A stretch of DNA of 32,830 nt. Source: CAIZGX01 sp964385405 (GTDB lineage: Bacteria; Bacteroidota; Bacteroidia; Flavobacteriales_D; Sanyastnellaceae). The notes under the pieces were generated by a model. It was not told the origin of the DNA, searched no databases, and saw nothing but the letters and a program-made list of their open reading frames with translations. The translations under genes and the position numbers were made by a program. Positions 1 to 8,051 of the stretch are shown here, one piece after another. Position 1 is the first letter of the stretch, and the number at the start of each line of letters is the position of its first letter. The stretch is from positions 1 through 32,830 of the forward strand of contig CAYLOT010000026.1 of NCBI GenBank assembly GCA_964385405.1, read 5' to 3'.

Positions 1-129
1 CCCATGCCAATTTGTTTTCGAGCTGTTCCCACAAGTCTCGAAATTCTTCCCTTCATCCCACTCGTCGTGCCACAACTTGTGCGCTGCGTTAAATCTCTCT
101 CTGCGTGTGGCGTATACTAATTTTTCCAT
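1..129 (-). CDS. queD: 6-pyruvoyl-tetrahydropterin synthase / QueD family protein, N-terminal part
   Basis: The first 43 codons of a gene that runs off the left edge. The translation begins MEKLVYATRRERFNAAHKLW and continues with W-D-E-G-K-N-F, C-G-N and a terminal W-H-G. The F-x-A-A-H start, the N...C-x-N element and the H-G (normally followed by H-x-Y) are the zinc-binding and active-site layout of the PTPS/QueD fold, which makes 6-carboxytetrahydropterin (queuosine route) or related pterins from dihydroneopterin triphosphate. The ATG is the only sensible start. It lies 56 bases beyond the hldD stop on the same strand, so cotranscription is possible. Whether it is QueD or a eukaryote-like PTPS cannot be decided from the N-terminus alone. 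Confidence 0.75.
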   Translation of the reverse strand, partial: MEKLVYATRRERFNAAHKLWHDEWDEGKNFETCGNSSKTNWHG

Positions 130-166
130 GTTTTAATTATTGATATAAAAGTAAATCACATGAGTG

Positions 167-183
167 CCTTCTTTGTTCGAAGG
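167..183. other. Short inverted repeat between hldD and the queD-like gene
   Basis: CCTTC and GAAGG arms of 5 bp flank a 7-base loop, just past the hldD stop. No T-run follows on the minus strand, so this is a weak terminator candidate at best. It could act as an mRNA-processing or stability hairpin between two same-strand genes. Confidence 0.25.
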
Positions 184-185
184 AA

Positions 186-1154
186 TCAATAGATTTTAAG
201 ATCTTGTTGTAGATAATTCGTTACATAATCGTTCACACCTTCTTCCAAAGAATGAAATGGCTTGCTGTAACCAATTGAAATTAACTTGTTCATGTTCGCT
301 TCGGTGAAGTATTGATACTTGTCGCGAATGTCTTCCGGCGTATCTACAAAAGAGATGTTCGGTTCTTTTCCCATTGAATGAAAAGTAGCGGTGGCTAAAT
401 CTAAAAATGTTCTCGCCTTTCCACTTCCCAAATTGTAAATGCCTGAATCTTTTCTGTGGTGCATTAAAAACATGAGCACTTCAACCAAATCTTTCACATA
501 AACGAAGTCGCGCATTTGTCCGCCATCTGTGAAATTCGGATTGTGGCTGCGGAACAATTTCATTTCTCCAGACTTTCCAATCTGATTGAAGGTATGCCAG
601 ATAACGCTTGCCATGCGGCCTTTGTGGTATTCATTCGGACCGTATACGTTAAAGAATTTCAATCCAGCCCAGAAATATGGCGCTTCTTCTTGTTGCAATG
701 CCCACACGTCGAAGTCTTGTTTCGACTGTCCGTATGGGTTCAACGGTTTCAATTGTGGAATGGTCGCATGATCGTCGTTGTATCCATGCTCTCCGCCACC
801 GTAGGTCGCTGCAGAGGATGCGTAGATAAAAGGTATGGCGTGTTTCGCGCAAGTCTTCCACAACGATTGTGTGTAATGAAGATTCAAGCGATCGAAAATT
901 TCAACATTGAATTCAGTGGTGTCTGTGCGAGCACCAATGTGGAAAACACATTCCACTTGATTCTGATTTTCTTCCAACCAAGTTGGAAATTCATCTCTGT
1001 GAACGAGCGCAGTGTATTTCTTTCCTTCCCAATTGCGTTTGCGATCTTCGCGTGAAAAGTCATCGACCAACACCAAATCGAAAAAACGGTCTTCGTTCAA
1101 ACGCGCTACTAGTGCGGAACCTACGAATCCTGCTGCTCCTGTTACAATTATCAT
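186..1154 (-). CDS. hldD: ADP-L-glycero-D-manno-heptose 6-epimerase
   Basis: A 322-residue extended short-chain dehydrogenase, the usual HldD/RfaD length. The NAD(P)-binding glycine motif T-G-A-A-G-F-V-G is at residues 5-12. The F-D-L-V-L-V-D-D-F strand followed by R-K-R-N-W is typical of HldD. The catalytic Y141-x3-K145 (Y-G-Q-S-K) and the substrate-side K-F-F-N-V-Y-G-P-N-E stretch are present. The enzyme epimerises ADP-D-glycero- to ADP-L-glycero-manno-heptose for lipopolysaccharide inner core and acts in the cytosol. It starts 9 bases after the Ppx/GppA stop and is probably in the same minus-strand transcript. This is a confident family call. Confidence 0.92.
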   Translation of the reverse strand: MIIVTGAAGFVGSALVARLNEDRFFDLVLVDDFSREDRKRNWEGKKYTALVHRDEFPTWLEENQNQVECVFHIGARTDTTEFNVEIFDRLNLHYTQSLWKTCAKHAIPFIYASSAATYGGGEHGYNDDHATIPQLKPLNPYGQSKQDFDVWALQQEEAPYFWAGLKFFNVYGPNEYHKGRMASVIWHTFNQIGKSGEMKLFRSHNPNFTDGGQMRDFVYVKDLVEVLMFLMHHRKDSGIYNLGSGKARTFLDLATATFHSMGKEPNISFVDTPEDIRDKYQYFTEANMNKLISIGYSKPFHSLEEGVNDYVTNYLQQDLKIY

Positions 1155-1163
1155 TTTGCAAAT

Positions 1164-2180
1164 TTAACTTAAATAATGCGCCAACACGCCTTCCTTCAAA
1201 GCGTATTCCGATTGATACATTTTGTTGAAGGACGATTGCTCCAAAACGAATTTAACCAAGTAAGTCGAAAGCGGCATGTACTCGGCACGCATCTGCGGAA
1301 TACTCGGATGCGCGAGACGTTCTTCCAATGTGCTTCCCATTAACCACTGATGAATGGATGGGTATGAGTAAAACGGAATCTCATTTAAATTCCTAGAACC
1401 TTCGGTAGAACTTTCAGTAGAACGTTCCGTAAAACCTTTCATCGAATCTTGTGAAACATCTTTCGAAGAATCTTTTGCTTTCGCAAACTGGTACATATCA
1501 AAAAGCGTATCGAACGAACCCGAAGACCCCACTAAAATACTCACTGGATTTTCCTTCAAAAATGAAATTAAATCTTGAAGTTCCGTGTTGAGGTGGGCTC
1601 TGAGTCTGTGCACATCGTCTTGATTGATGCGCGATGCGGGCTTGAGCATTCCGTGTAAGCGGCTAACGCCCAACAAATAACTTTTTCTCCACAATGGCTT
1701 TTGATCGCGGACGAAAATAAATTCGGTGCTGCCACCGCCGATGTCCATAATTAAATAATCTTCTTTCAAAGCTACGGAGGTTTGAACCACACCTTCGAAA
1801 ATGAGTTCTGCTTCGCGATCTCCGGAAATAACTTCCATGTCGAAATTCAAATGCTTCTTAACGCGAGCTACAAATTCATTTCCGTTGGAAGCCTCTCTTA
1901 CTGCGCTGGTGGCGAATACGCGAACGTCTTTCACTCCCAAAGAATCTATGACGTTCTTGTAGGTATACAACGCATCAATGCCTCGCGCCATGCGGTTTGG
2001 AAGAAGTACGTTTTCTGAGAATCCGCCTGCACCCAACTTCACAGGAAGCTTGGTTTTGAAAAGTGTCTTCCACTTCCCTTCCACCTTTTCCTTCACCAAT
2101 AAATTGAATGTATTGGTTCCGCAGTCGATGATGGCAACGCGCTTGTTTTCGTTTAGTTCGACTGTCGTATCCACTTCCAT
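1164..2180 (-). CDS. ppx: Ppx/GppA family exopolyphosphatase
   Basis: 338 residues of the Ppx/GppA fold (sugar-kinase/actin-like ATPase superfamily). The first phosphate loop is I-I-D-C-G-T-N-T-F (17-25), then A-T-S-A-V-R-E-A (90-97), S-G-D-R-E-A-E-L (119-126) and the second glycine loop D-I-G-G-G-S-T-E-F (146-154). These proteins hydrolyse polyphosphate or pppGpp; which substrate applies cannot be told here. The length is that of the short Bacteroidota form without the C-terminal HD domain. Residues about 234-266 form a Ser/Thr/Glu/Lys-rich low-complexity insertion. The start overlaps the end of the upstream permease by 28 bases, and there is no nearer internal Met before the phosphate loop. 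Confidence 0.88.
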   Translation of the reverse strand: MEVDTTVELNENKRVAIIDCGTNTFNLLVKEKVEGKWKTLFKTKLPVKLGAGGFSENVLLPNRMARGIDALYTYKNVIDSLGVKDVRVFATSAVREASNGNEFVARVKKHLNFDMEVISGDREAELIFEGVVQTSVALKEDYLIMDIGGGSTEFIFVRDQKPLWRKSYLLGVSRLHGMLKPASRINQDDVHRLRAHLNTELQDLISFLKENPVSILVGSSGSFDTLFDMYQFAKAKDSSKDVSQDSMKGFTERSTESSTEGSRNLNEIPFYSYPSIHQWLMGSTLEERLAHPSIPQMRAEYMPLSTYLVKFVLEQSSFNKMYQSEYALKEGVLAHYLS

Positions 2181-3508
2181 AAATCTTTATAACTCACTTT
2201 TTTTCCGTATGACAAAATGCCCACGCGATAAATTTTTCCACCCAACCAAATGAAGAATAAGAACGCTACCACCAATGCGGCCATGGCGCTTATTAAATGC
2301 CAAACGCCAATGTTTCCTATGGCAGTCTTCACCATAATGGTTATGGGTGAAGTGAGTGGAAATATGCTGAAGAAATTTCCAATGGGACTTTCCGGATTGG
2401 TAATGAGCATGGCCGAAACAATGTAGGAAAACACCAACGGTAAAGTCACAGGCAGCATGAATTGTTGCGTGTCTGAATCGCTGTCTACCGCAGCGCCAAT
2501 GGCTGCGAATAATGAAGAGTAAAGCAAGAATCCACCAATAAAGAAGAAGATAAACATACCCACCATGAGCGGCCAATTGATTAAGAAGATCCAATTGATG
2601 GCTTCGTTATTCATGAGCGTTTGTGCCATGGCTGCCTGATTCATTCCGTTGCCAACAACAGCACCGTTTTCTAAAACAGCAGCGCCGTTCACCAGATGTG
2701 ATTCGAAATAATTCAGACCGAAGGTTGCTAAAACAGCCGAAAGAATAACCCAAATGAGGAATTGCGTAAGTCCAACGAGTCCAATTCCAACCACCTTACC
2801 CATCATAAGTTGAAACGGTTTCACCGAACTCACCATGACTTCAACAATGCGATTGGTCTTCTCTTCGAGCACGCCGCGCATCACTTGCACACCGTACATG
2901 AAAATGAACATGTAAATAAGTATGGCGAATACGAATCCAATGACTGCGCGCTCTTGCGTGTGGTCTTCTTCACCGAGTTTATTGATGTTAATCTCTGCGA
3001 AGCTCACGTCGAGCTTTGCGCGCTTGTACTTTTCGTAATCTATTTTCAACGAATCGACCACACGAAAACGTTCGAGCGATTCTTGTAAATCGTTCTTCAA
3101 TTTACTTTGAATGTTTTCGGAAGGAAAATTATCGAAGTACATGTTACACTTCCCATCGTTAATCGTAATCTCGTCGAGCTCGATCATGATGTTGTAGAAC
3201 CCGTCTTTCAACTCTTCTGGCTTCTGCGTCTTTTCTGTGAATCCGTAGATTACGTTTTCATTGTCTTTGAACTGATCTGGAAATCTTGGAACCAAGGTAG
3301 AATCTTGTTCTCCGCGGTATTCCGTAACCAATCCGTAAGGGTCACTGATTAAAACCGTATACGTTTGCTGATCATTTAAGGTCATCCAGATGGTTCCAAA
3401 CAACAGTCCAGCAAACAAAAGCGGACCTAAGATGGTCATAACAATGAAAGACTTCTTGCGAATGCGTGTGGTGTATTCGCGCTTAATGATTAATCCTATC
3501 TTACTCAT
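2153..3508 (-). CDS. ABC-2 type transporter permease (NatB-like)
   Basis: 451 residues. A basic N-terminus (MSKIGLIIKREYTTRIRKKS) leads into TM1 (about 22-42). A large extracytoplasmic domain follows (about 45-185), then a block of about five or six membrane segments from about 190 to 430, with E-E-K-T-N-R-I-V-E-V near 215, a signature of the NatB/YhaP-type ABC-2 permease. It should pair with the ATPase whose stop overlaps its start by 4 bases (ATGA), giving a two-gene exporter. The substrate is unknown; sodium, drugs or lipids are all possible in this family. Confidence 0.85.
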   Translation of the reverse strand: MSKIGLIIKREYTTRIRKKSFIVMTILGPLLFAGLLFGTIWMTLNDQQTYTVLISDPYGLVTEYRGEQDSTLVPRFPDQFKDNENVIYGFTEKTQKPEELKDGFYNIMIELDEITINDGKCNMYFDNFPSENIQSKLKNDLQESLERFRVVDSLKIDYEKYKRAKLDVSFAEININKLGEEDHTQERAVIGFVFAILIYMFIFMYGVQVMRGVLEEKTNRIVEVMVSSVKPFQLMMGKVVGIGLVGLTQFLIWVILSAVLATFGLNYFESHLVNGAAVLENGAVVGNGMNQAAMAQTLMNNEAINWIFLINWPLMVGMFIFFFIGGFLLYSSLFAAIGAAVDSDSDTQQFMLPVTLPLVFSYIVSAMLITNPESPIGNFFSIFPLTSPITIMVKTAIGNIGVWHLISAMAALVVAFLFFIWLGGKIYRVGILSYGKKVSYKDLWKWIRQSN

Positions 3509-4191
3509 GCTTGTGCTTCGTTAAATGAAAGAACAGATTGTACACATATGTCGTGCATGCTTGGCACTTTTTCTTCCGCGCTCAGAATGTCAACTACTGG
3601 AATTACCTGTTTTAACAGGTCATTCAGTTTAAATTCTGGTTTAATGCGAACGGTAACGGTGTGTATGTCGTTTTTTAATTCGTTGCTCATTAATTCAAAG
3701 CGCGCACCCAAGGCAATGGTGAATTCCAATAAGGTTCCTTCGAATTGAAGGGTGTAGGTCTTCGTGCGGAAACTGTTGCGCACTTCGGCTACACTTCCAC
3801 TTAAAATAACTTGCGAACGATTNNNNNNNNNNNNNNNNNNNNNNNNNNNNNNNNNNNNNNNNNNNNNNNNNNNNNNNNNNNNNNNNNNNNNNNNNNNNNN
3901 NNNNNNNNNNNNNNNNNNNNNNTTCATTTTCTTGTACAGTCCGCGTTCTTCCGGAAGGTATCCGATATCTTCTACATGTGAACGCTGAAGCGGATTTCCG
4001 TAGAACTTAATTAAACCGTTGTCGGGTTCAATGATTTGATTGAGTATGCGAATGAAGGTGGTTTTTCCAGCACCGTTCGGTCCTAAGAGTCCGAATATTT
4101 TTCCTTCCGGAATAGCGATACTCACATTCGTAAGTGCCTGGTATTTTCCGTACGTTTTATTAATGCCTTCGGCTTGAATGGCGTATTTCAT
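3505..4191 (-). CDS. ABC transporter ATP-binding protein, interrupted by an assembly gap
   Basis: The N-terminal half carries Walker A (G-P-N-G-A-G-K-T-T, about 37-45) and ends at Y-L-P-E-E-R-G-L-Y-K-K-M, the Q-loop region seen in NatA-like ATPases. After 100 Ns the protein resumes at N-R-S-Q-V-I-L-S-G-S-V, the segment after the H-loop, followed by the usual C-terminal extension. The signature LSGGQ-type motif, Walker B, D-loop and H-loop all fall inside the gap. In this family the missing stretch is normally about 115-125 residues, so the real DNA is probably longer than 100 bases. That both halves read in one frame is then chance. It should energise the adjacent permease. Confidence 0.82.
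   Translation of the reverse strand: MKYAIQAEGINKTYGKYQALTNVSIAIPEGKIFGLLGPNGAGKTTFIRILNQIIEPDNGLIKFYGNPLQRSHVEDIGYLPEERGLYKKMXXXXXXXXXXXXXXXXXXXXXXXXXXXXXXXXXXNRSQVILSGSVAEVRNSFRTKTYTLQFEGTLLEFTIALGARFELMSNELKNDIHTVTVRIKPEFKLNDLLKQVIPVVDILSAEEKVPSMHDICVQSVLSFNEAQA
3823..3922. other. Scaffold gap (100 N)
   Basis: Exactly 100 ambiguous bases, the conventional placeholder for a gap of unknown size. It falls within the ABC ATPase gene and hides its ATP-hydrolysis motifs. Confidence 0.98.
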
Positions 4192-4240
4192 AGGTTCCTT
4201 TTAATGACAAATAGCTCTACGAAAGTAAGTCGCTTAATAG

Positions 4241-4248
4241 TATCTTTG
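4241..4248 (+). promoter_or_regulatory. Bacteroidota-type -7 promoter box (TATCTTTG)
   Basis: TATCTTTG matches the TAnnTTTG -7 consensus of the Bacteroidota primary sigma factor. It lies 20 bases before the ugd start codon in the 77-base divergent gap. No clear TTTG -33 box is visible about 19-20 bases upstream. It probably drives the ugd, decarboxylase and acetyltransferase operon. Confidence 0.55.
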
Positions 4249-4268
4249 CACCCTTATAAACTTAATTT

Positions 4269-5585
4269 ATGAAGATAGCCGTAGTAGGAACTGGGTACGT
4301 TGGATTGGTTACTGGAACATGTTTCGCAGAAACAGGCAACAACGTTGTGTGTATAGACATTAACGAAGAGAAAGTTGCGCAAATGAAATCGGGCGTTATT
4401 CCAATTTACGAGCCACACCTCGATGTGTTGTTCGAGCGTAATATTCGCGAAGGACGTCTTACGTTCAGCACCGACTTGGCAAGTTCTATTGCAGACGCAC
4501 AAATTATTTTCTTGGCTCTTCCTACCCCTCCGGGTGAAGATGGAAGCGCCGACTTAAGTTATGTGTTGGGCGTTGCGAAGCAATTGGGACATTTACTTTC
4601 CGACTATAAAATTATTGTAGATAAAAGCACGGTTCCAGTTGGGACGGCTGAATTGGTAAACAATGCCATTGCCGAGAATGCAAAGGTTCAGTTCGACGTG
4701 GTGAGCAATCCTGAATTTTTACGCGAAGGGTTTGCGGTAGATGATTTCATGAAGCCGGACCGTGTGGTTATTGGAACCCGCAGCGAGCGCGCCAAGCAGT
4801 TGATGAACGAATTGTACAAGCCGTTTACACGTCAAGGCAATCCGATTATCTTTATGGACGAGCGCAGTGCCGAGTTAACGAAGTATGCAGCGAATGCTTT
4901 CTTGGCAACGAAGATTTCATTCATGAATGAAATTGCGAACTTCTGTGAAAAGGTTGGTGCCGACGTAGACATGGTTCGTTTGGGAATTGGCACAGACGAT
5001 CGCATTGGAAAACGTTTCTTGTTCCCAGGAATGGGTTACGGCGGAAGCTGCTTCCCGAAAGACGTTCAGGCATTGGCGAAATCGGGTAACGACAGCGGGT
5101 ATGAATTCAAGATATTGAAATCGGTAATGAAGGTGAATGAGCGTCAGAAGACGACGTTGTTGAAGCCGATTCTAGACTACTTCAACAATTCATTAACGCA
5201 CACGAAGATTGCTATTTGGGGATTGGCGTTTAAGCCTGACACCGATGATATTCGCGAGGCACCGGCCTTGTATATGATTGAGCATTTGTTGGAAGCTGGA
5301 GCAAGCATTGTGGCTTACGACCCTGAAGCTATGCCGAACGTTCAGAAGCAAAAGGGGTATGCGATTACTTATGCAACTGACGCTTACGAAGCGTTGGAAG
5401 GCGCAGATGCGTTATTGATTTGCACGGAATGGGGCATGTTCAGAAATCCAGATTTCGATAAAATTGGAAAAGCACTGAAGTCGAAAGTTATTTTCGATGG
5501 AAGGAATTTGTATGAGCTCGACAAAATGCAAGAGTTTGGTTATTTCTACAAAAGCATTGGAAGATCAACTGTTAATCAAGACTAA
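4269..5585 (+). CDS. ugd: UDP-glucose 6-dehydrogenase
   Basis: 438 residues, the full length for bacterial UGD. The NAD-binding motif G-T-G-Y-V-G is at 7-12, and D30 after the second beta strand suits NAD+. Catalytic C261 sits in Y-G-G-S-C-F-P-K-D. K205 and N209 lie in E-L-T-K-Y-A-A-N-A, and the C-terminal W-G-L-A-F-K-P-x-T-D-D-I-R-E-A-P signature is intact. It oxidises UDP-glucose to UDP-glucuronate in the cytosol. The next gene, two bases on, decarboxylates that product, so the pair makes UDP-xylose or its 4-keto intermediate for a surface polysaccharide. Confidence 0.95.
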   Translation: MKIAVVGTGYVGLVTGTCFAETGNNVVCIDINEEKVAQMKSGVIPIYEPHLDVLFERNIREGRLTFSTDLASSIADAQIIFLALPTPPGEDGSADLSYVLGVAKQLGHLLSDYKIIVDKSTVPVGTAELVNNAIAENAKVQFDVVSNPEFLREGFAVDDFMKPDRVVIGTRSERAKQLMNELYKPFTRQGNPIIFMDERSAELTKYAANAFLATKISFMNEIANFCEKVGADVDMVRLGIGTDDRIGKRFLFPGMGYGGSCFPKDVQALAKSGNDSGYEFKILKSVMKVNERQKTTLLKPILDYFNNSLTHTKIAIWGLAFKPDTDDIREAPALYMIEHLLEAGASIVAYDPEAMPNVQKQKGYAITYATDAYEALEGADALLICTEWGMFRNPDFDKIGKALKSKVIFDGRNLYELDKMQEFGYFYKSIGRSTVNQD

Positions 5586-5587
5586 TT

Positions 5588-6571
5588 ATGGAACGCGTAC
5601 TAATAACCGGAGCTGCCGGATTTCTTGGAAGTCATTTGTGCGATCGTTTCCTGAAGGAAGGGTTCGAAGTGATTGGCATGGACAATCTGATTACAGGTGA
5701 CTTGAAGAACATAGAGCACTTGTTTCCGAACGAGCACTTCACATTTTACAATCACGACGTTTCTAATTTCATTCATATTCCTGGGAAGCTCGATTACATT
5801 GTGCATTTCGCATCTCCAGCCTCTCCTATTGACTATTTGAAGATTCCTATTCAAACCTTGAAGGTTGGATCGTTGGGAACACACAACTGTTTGGGATTGG
5901 CGCGAGAAAAGAATGCGCGCATTATTGTGGCGTCTACTAGTGAAGTGTACGGAGATCCTTTGGTTCATCCGCAAACGGAAAGTTATTGGGGACATGTGAA
6001 TCCTGTAGGGCCTCGCGGAGTTTACGATGAAGCGAAGCGTTTTCAGGAAGCCATTACCATGGCTTATCATACTTATCATGGCGTTGAAACGCGCATTGTG
6101 CGCATCTTCAATACGTATGGACCGCGCATGCGTCTGAACGACGGACGTGTATTGCCGGCGTTTATTGGTCAGGCTATTCGTGGGGAAGATTTAACGGTAT
6201 TCGGCGACGGGTCGCAGACGCGTTCGTTTTGTTATGTAGATGATTTGGTGGAAGGAATTTATCGTTTGTTGATGAGCGACTATGCTCAGCCGGTGAATGT
6301 TGGGAATCCGGATGAGATAACCATTTTAGATTTCGCGAAGGAGATTATTAAGTTAACTGGAACAGATCAGAAGATTGTGTTCAACCCCTTGCCTACTGAC
6401 GATCCGAAGCAACGCAGACCGGACATTACTTTGGCACAAAGTATTTTGGGTTGGGAGCCGAAGGTTCATCGCAGTGAAGGATTGAAGATTACGTATGATT
6501 ACTTCAAGTCGTTGACGACGGAAGAGTTGAATAAAGTAGAACATAAGAACTTCGAGAAATACTCACGTTAA
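5588..6571 (+). CDS. UDP-glucuronate decarboxylase (UDP-xylose synthase type SDR)
   Basis: 327 residues of an extended SDR. G-A-A-G-F-L-G is at 8-14. M-D-N-L-I-T-G (31-37) and H-F-A-S-P-A-S-P (73-80) are strongly UXS-like. The catalytic set is T117-S118-E119 and Y146-x3-K150 (Y-D-E-A-K), followed by R-I-F-N-T-Y-G-P-R-M. The enzyme converts UDP-glucuronate to UDP-xylose via a 4-keto-pentose. It sits directly behind the dehydrogenase that makes its substrate, and its stop overlaps the next start by one base (TAATG), which indicates translational coupling. Confidence 0.92.
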   Translation: MERVLITGAAGFLGSHLCDRFLKEGFEVIGMDNLITGDLKNIEHLFPNEHFTFYNHDVSNFIHIPGKLDYIVHFASPASPIDYLKIPIQTLKVGSLGTHNCLGLAREKNARIIVASTSEVYGDPLVHPQTESYWGHVNPVGPRGVYDEAKRFQEAITMAYHTYHGVETRIVRIFNTYGPRMRLNDGRVLPAFIGQAIRGEDLTVFGDGSQTRSFCYVDDLVEGIYRLLMSDYAQPVNVGNPDEITILDFAKEIIKLTGTDQKIVFNPLPTDDPKQRRPDITLAQSILGWEPKVHRSEGLKITYDYFKSLTTEELNKVEHKNFEKYSR

Positions 6572-7158
6572 TGGAAAAGGAATATTTCGCCCATGAATCT
6601 GCGTTTATAGATGAAGGATGTGTCATTGGAAAAGGCACTAAGATTTGGCATTTCACGCATGTGATGTCGAATTGTGTGATGGGAGAAAACTGCAATTTGG
6701 GACAGAATGTGGTTGTGAGTCCGGGTGTTAAGTTGGGCAACAACGTGAAGGTTCAGAACAACGTGAGTATCTACACGGGCGTTGAGTGCGAGGACGATGT
6801 GTTCTTGGGTCCGTCGTGTGTCTTCACGAATGTGATTAATCCGCGTAGCGCTGTCGCGCGCAAGGATGAATATCGGAAGACGATTGTTCGCAAGGGCGCG
6901 AGTATAGGCGCTAATGCTACGATAGTGTGTGGATATGAGATTGGTGAATACGCCTTTATTGGCGCGGGCGCTGTTGTAACTAAAGAGGTCCCGGCGTATG
7001 CATTGGTTGTGGGGAATCCTGCGCGCCAAACGGGCTGGATGAGCAAGTTCGGGCACAAGTTGCAGTTCAATTCTAACGGTGAAGCGGTTTGTCCGGAAAG
7101 CGGGGAAGTTTACTTCCTAGAAAAAGGAATCGTACGCAGCGCTCCTGTTACGAAGTAA
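6571..7158 (+). CDS. Left-handed beta-helix acetyltransferase, WbpD/WlbB-like
   Basis: 195 residues with hexapeptide repeats throughout (for example I-G-K-G-T-K-I-W-H-F, M-G-E-N-C-N-L-G-Q-N, L-G-N-N-V-K-V-Q-N-N). H27 in I-W-H-F-T-H is the likely catalytic or substrate-binding histidine of UDP-2-acetamido-3-amino-glucuronate N-acetyltransferases. V-F-T-N-V-I-N-P-R-S and the C-terminal V-V-G-N-P-A-R-Q-x-G-W motif are typical of WbpD and WlbB. It uses acetyl-CoA to acetylate an amino sugar nucleotide. It is translationally coupled to the decarboxylase, but the dehydrogenase and aminotransferase needed to make a WbpD substrate are not in the window, so the exact acceptor is open. Confidence 0.85.
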   Translation: MEKEYFAHESAFIDEGCVIGKGTKIWHFTHVMSNCVMGENCNLGQNVVVSPGVKLGNNVKVQNNVSIYTGVECEDDVFLGPSCVFTNVINPRSAVARKDEYRKTIVRKGASIGANATIVCGYEIGEYAFIGAGAVVTKEVPAYALVVGNPARQTGWMSKFGHKLQFNSNGEAVCPESGEVYFLEKGIVRSAPVTK

Positions 7159-7163
7159 CTGAT

Positions 7164-7230
7164 GCCTGAAAGGCGAATGTTGCCAAGCAACGAATGCCCA
7201 TTGGGCGAATGCTTCGCGAATGTCTTCGAC
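7164..7230 (+). repeat. Mini-hairpin array, GAAT linker class, 5 units
   Basis: Five palindromes joined by GAAT. Their stems are GCCT/AGGC (loop GAA), GTTGC/GCAAC (loop CAA), GCCC/GGGC (loop ATT), the short GC-TTC-GC, and GTC-TTC-GAC. It lies 5 bases past the acetyltransferase stop and could end or protect that transcript. The last two units recur unchanged or nearly so in the three other GAAT arrays of the window, while the first three differ. The rest of the gap to the next gene (7231-7380) is AT-rich and shows nothing else recognisable. Confidence 0.85.
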
Positions 7231-7380
7231 TGATTTTAATCACGCAGTAGGAATTTAGTTGTTTTATGCAAAAAGCATGAAGCATTTATTCATTTAGATT
7301 AGCGAGGATTAAAATAGTTGCAAATTGTGACCTTGAATATTAAAGTTATACCTTCTCAGATTTTTGTTTAATTTTAGTGC

Positions 7381-7680
7381 ATGTTGAATTTGGATATCAA
7401 TAAAGAAAAGTTGAAGGAATTGTGCATGCGTTACCATGTTGACCGCATGTACCTATTTGGAAGTGCGCTTACGCCAAATTACGACCAGCAAAGTGACATA
7501 GACTTTTTAGTTCGCTTTCAGCCTATAGAATTATCTCTTTATTTTGAAAATTACTTCAATCTTAAAGAGCAGTTGAAGTCTCTTTATGGAAGAGACATTG
7601 ATTTATTGGAAGAGCAAGCGTTGAAAAATCCCATTCTTATTCAATCAATTAATCGATCAAAACAGTTGGTTTATGGATGA
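7381..7680 (+). CDS. mntA: MNT-domain nucleotidyltransferase antitoxin (MntA-like)
   Basis: 99 residues of a minimal nucleotidyltransferase. The active-site motif G-S-x10-D-x-D is exact: G27-S28, then ten residues, then D39-I-D41. In the MNT/HEPN systems described in the literature this protein transfers AMP to a tyrosine of the partner HEPN toxin and so neutralises it. The gene overlaps the HEPN gene by 8 bases, the usual arrangement. It is the first gene of the accessory island, immediately after the sugar-nucleotide operon. Confidence 0.9.
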   Translation: MLNLDINKEKLKELCMRYHVDRMYLFGSALTPNYDQQSDIDFLVRFQPIELSLYFENYFNLKEQLKSLYGRDIDLLEEQALKNPILIQSINRSKQLVYG

Positions 7681-8020
7681 GCGAATTTTGAAGTGGTTAT
7701 TCGATATCAAATTTGCTATTGACGAAATTGATAGTTATTTCGAAAGTGAAGAACGTAATTTCTTTGATTATAGAAGTAACACCATGCTTAAAAGAGCAGT
7801 TGAGCGTGACCTAGAAATAATAGGAGAAGCAGTTAATCGAATTGTAAGTCGCGACAAAATATTCTTGGATAAAATTTCAAATGCTAGAGCAATTATTGGA
7901 TTGCGAAACCAAGTCATTCATTCATACGATAATATATCAGACGAGAATATTTGGTCAATTCTCACAAATCATCTTCCTAAGTTGAAGATTGAAATTGAAA
8001 ATCTTATAGGGAAAAGTTAG
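7673..8020 (+). CDS. hepT: HEPN-domain RNase toxin (HepT-like, DUF86)
   Basis: 115 residues, predicted all-helical. The HEPN catalytic motif R-x4-H-x-Y is present as R78-N-Q-V-I-H83-S-Y85-D. Arg and His form the ribonuclease site, and the Tyr is the residue AMPylated by the partner in characterised HepT/MntA pairs. K-R-A-V-E-R-D-L-E-I-I-G-E-A is the family's typical middle helix. The ATG overlaps the end of mntA, so the two are translationally coupled. It probably acts as an addiction or phage-defence module guarding the island edge; that role is inference. Confidence 0.9.
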   Translation: MDERILKWLFDIKFAIDEIDSYFESEERNFFDYRSNTMLKRAVERDLEIIGEAVNRIVSRDKIFLDKISNARAIIGLRNQVIHSYDNISDENIWSILTNHLPKLKIEIENLIGKS

Positions 8021-8051
8021 GCGATTAGCACCTTTCCCCTACCTTTTGTGG

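Noticed and set aside
516..1055. Plus-strand 179-residue frame opposite hldD
   Set aside because: Antisense shadow of a strongly conserved enzyme; composition is not protein-like.
6568..7056. Minus-strand 162-residue frame opposite the acetyltransferase
   Set aside because: Antisense shadow of the hexapeptide-repeat gene, rich in H, R and N with no family features.
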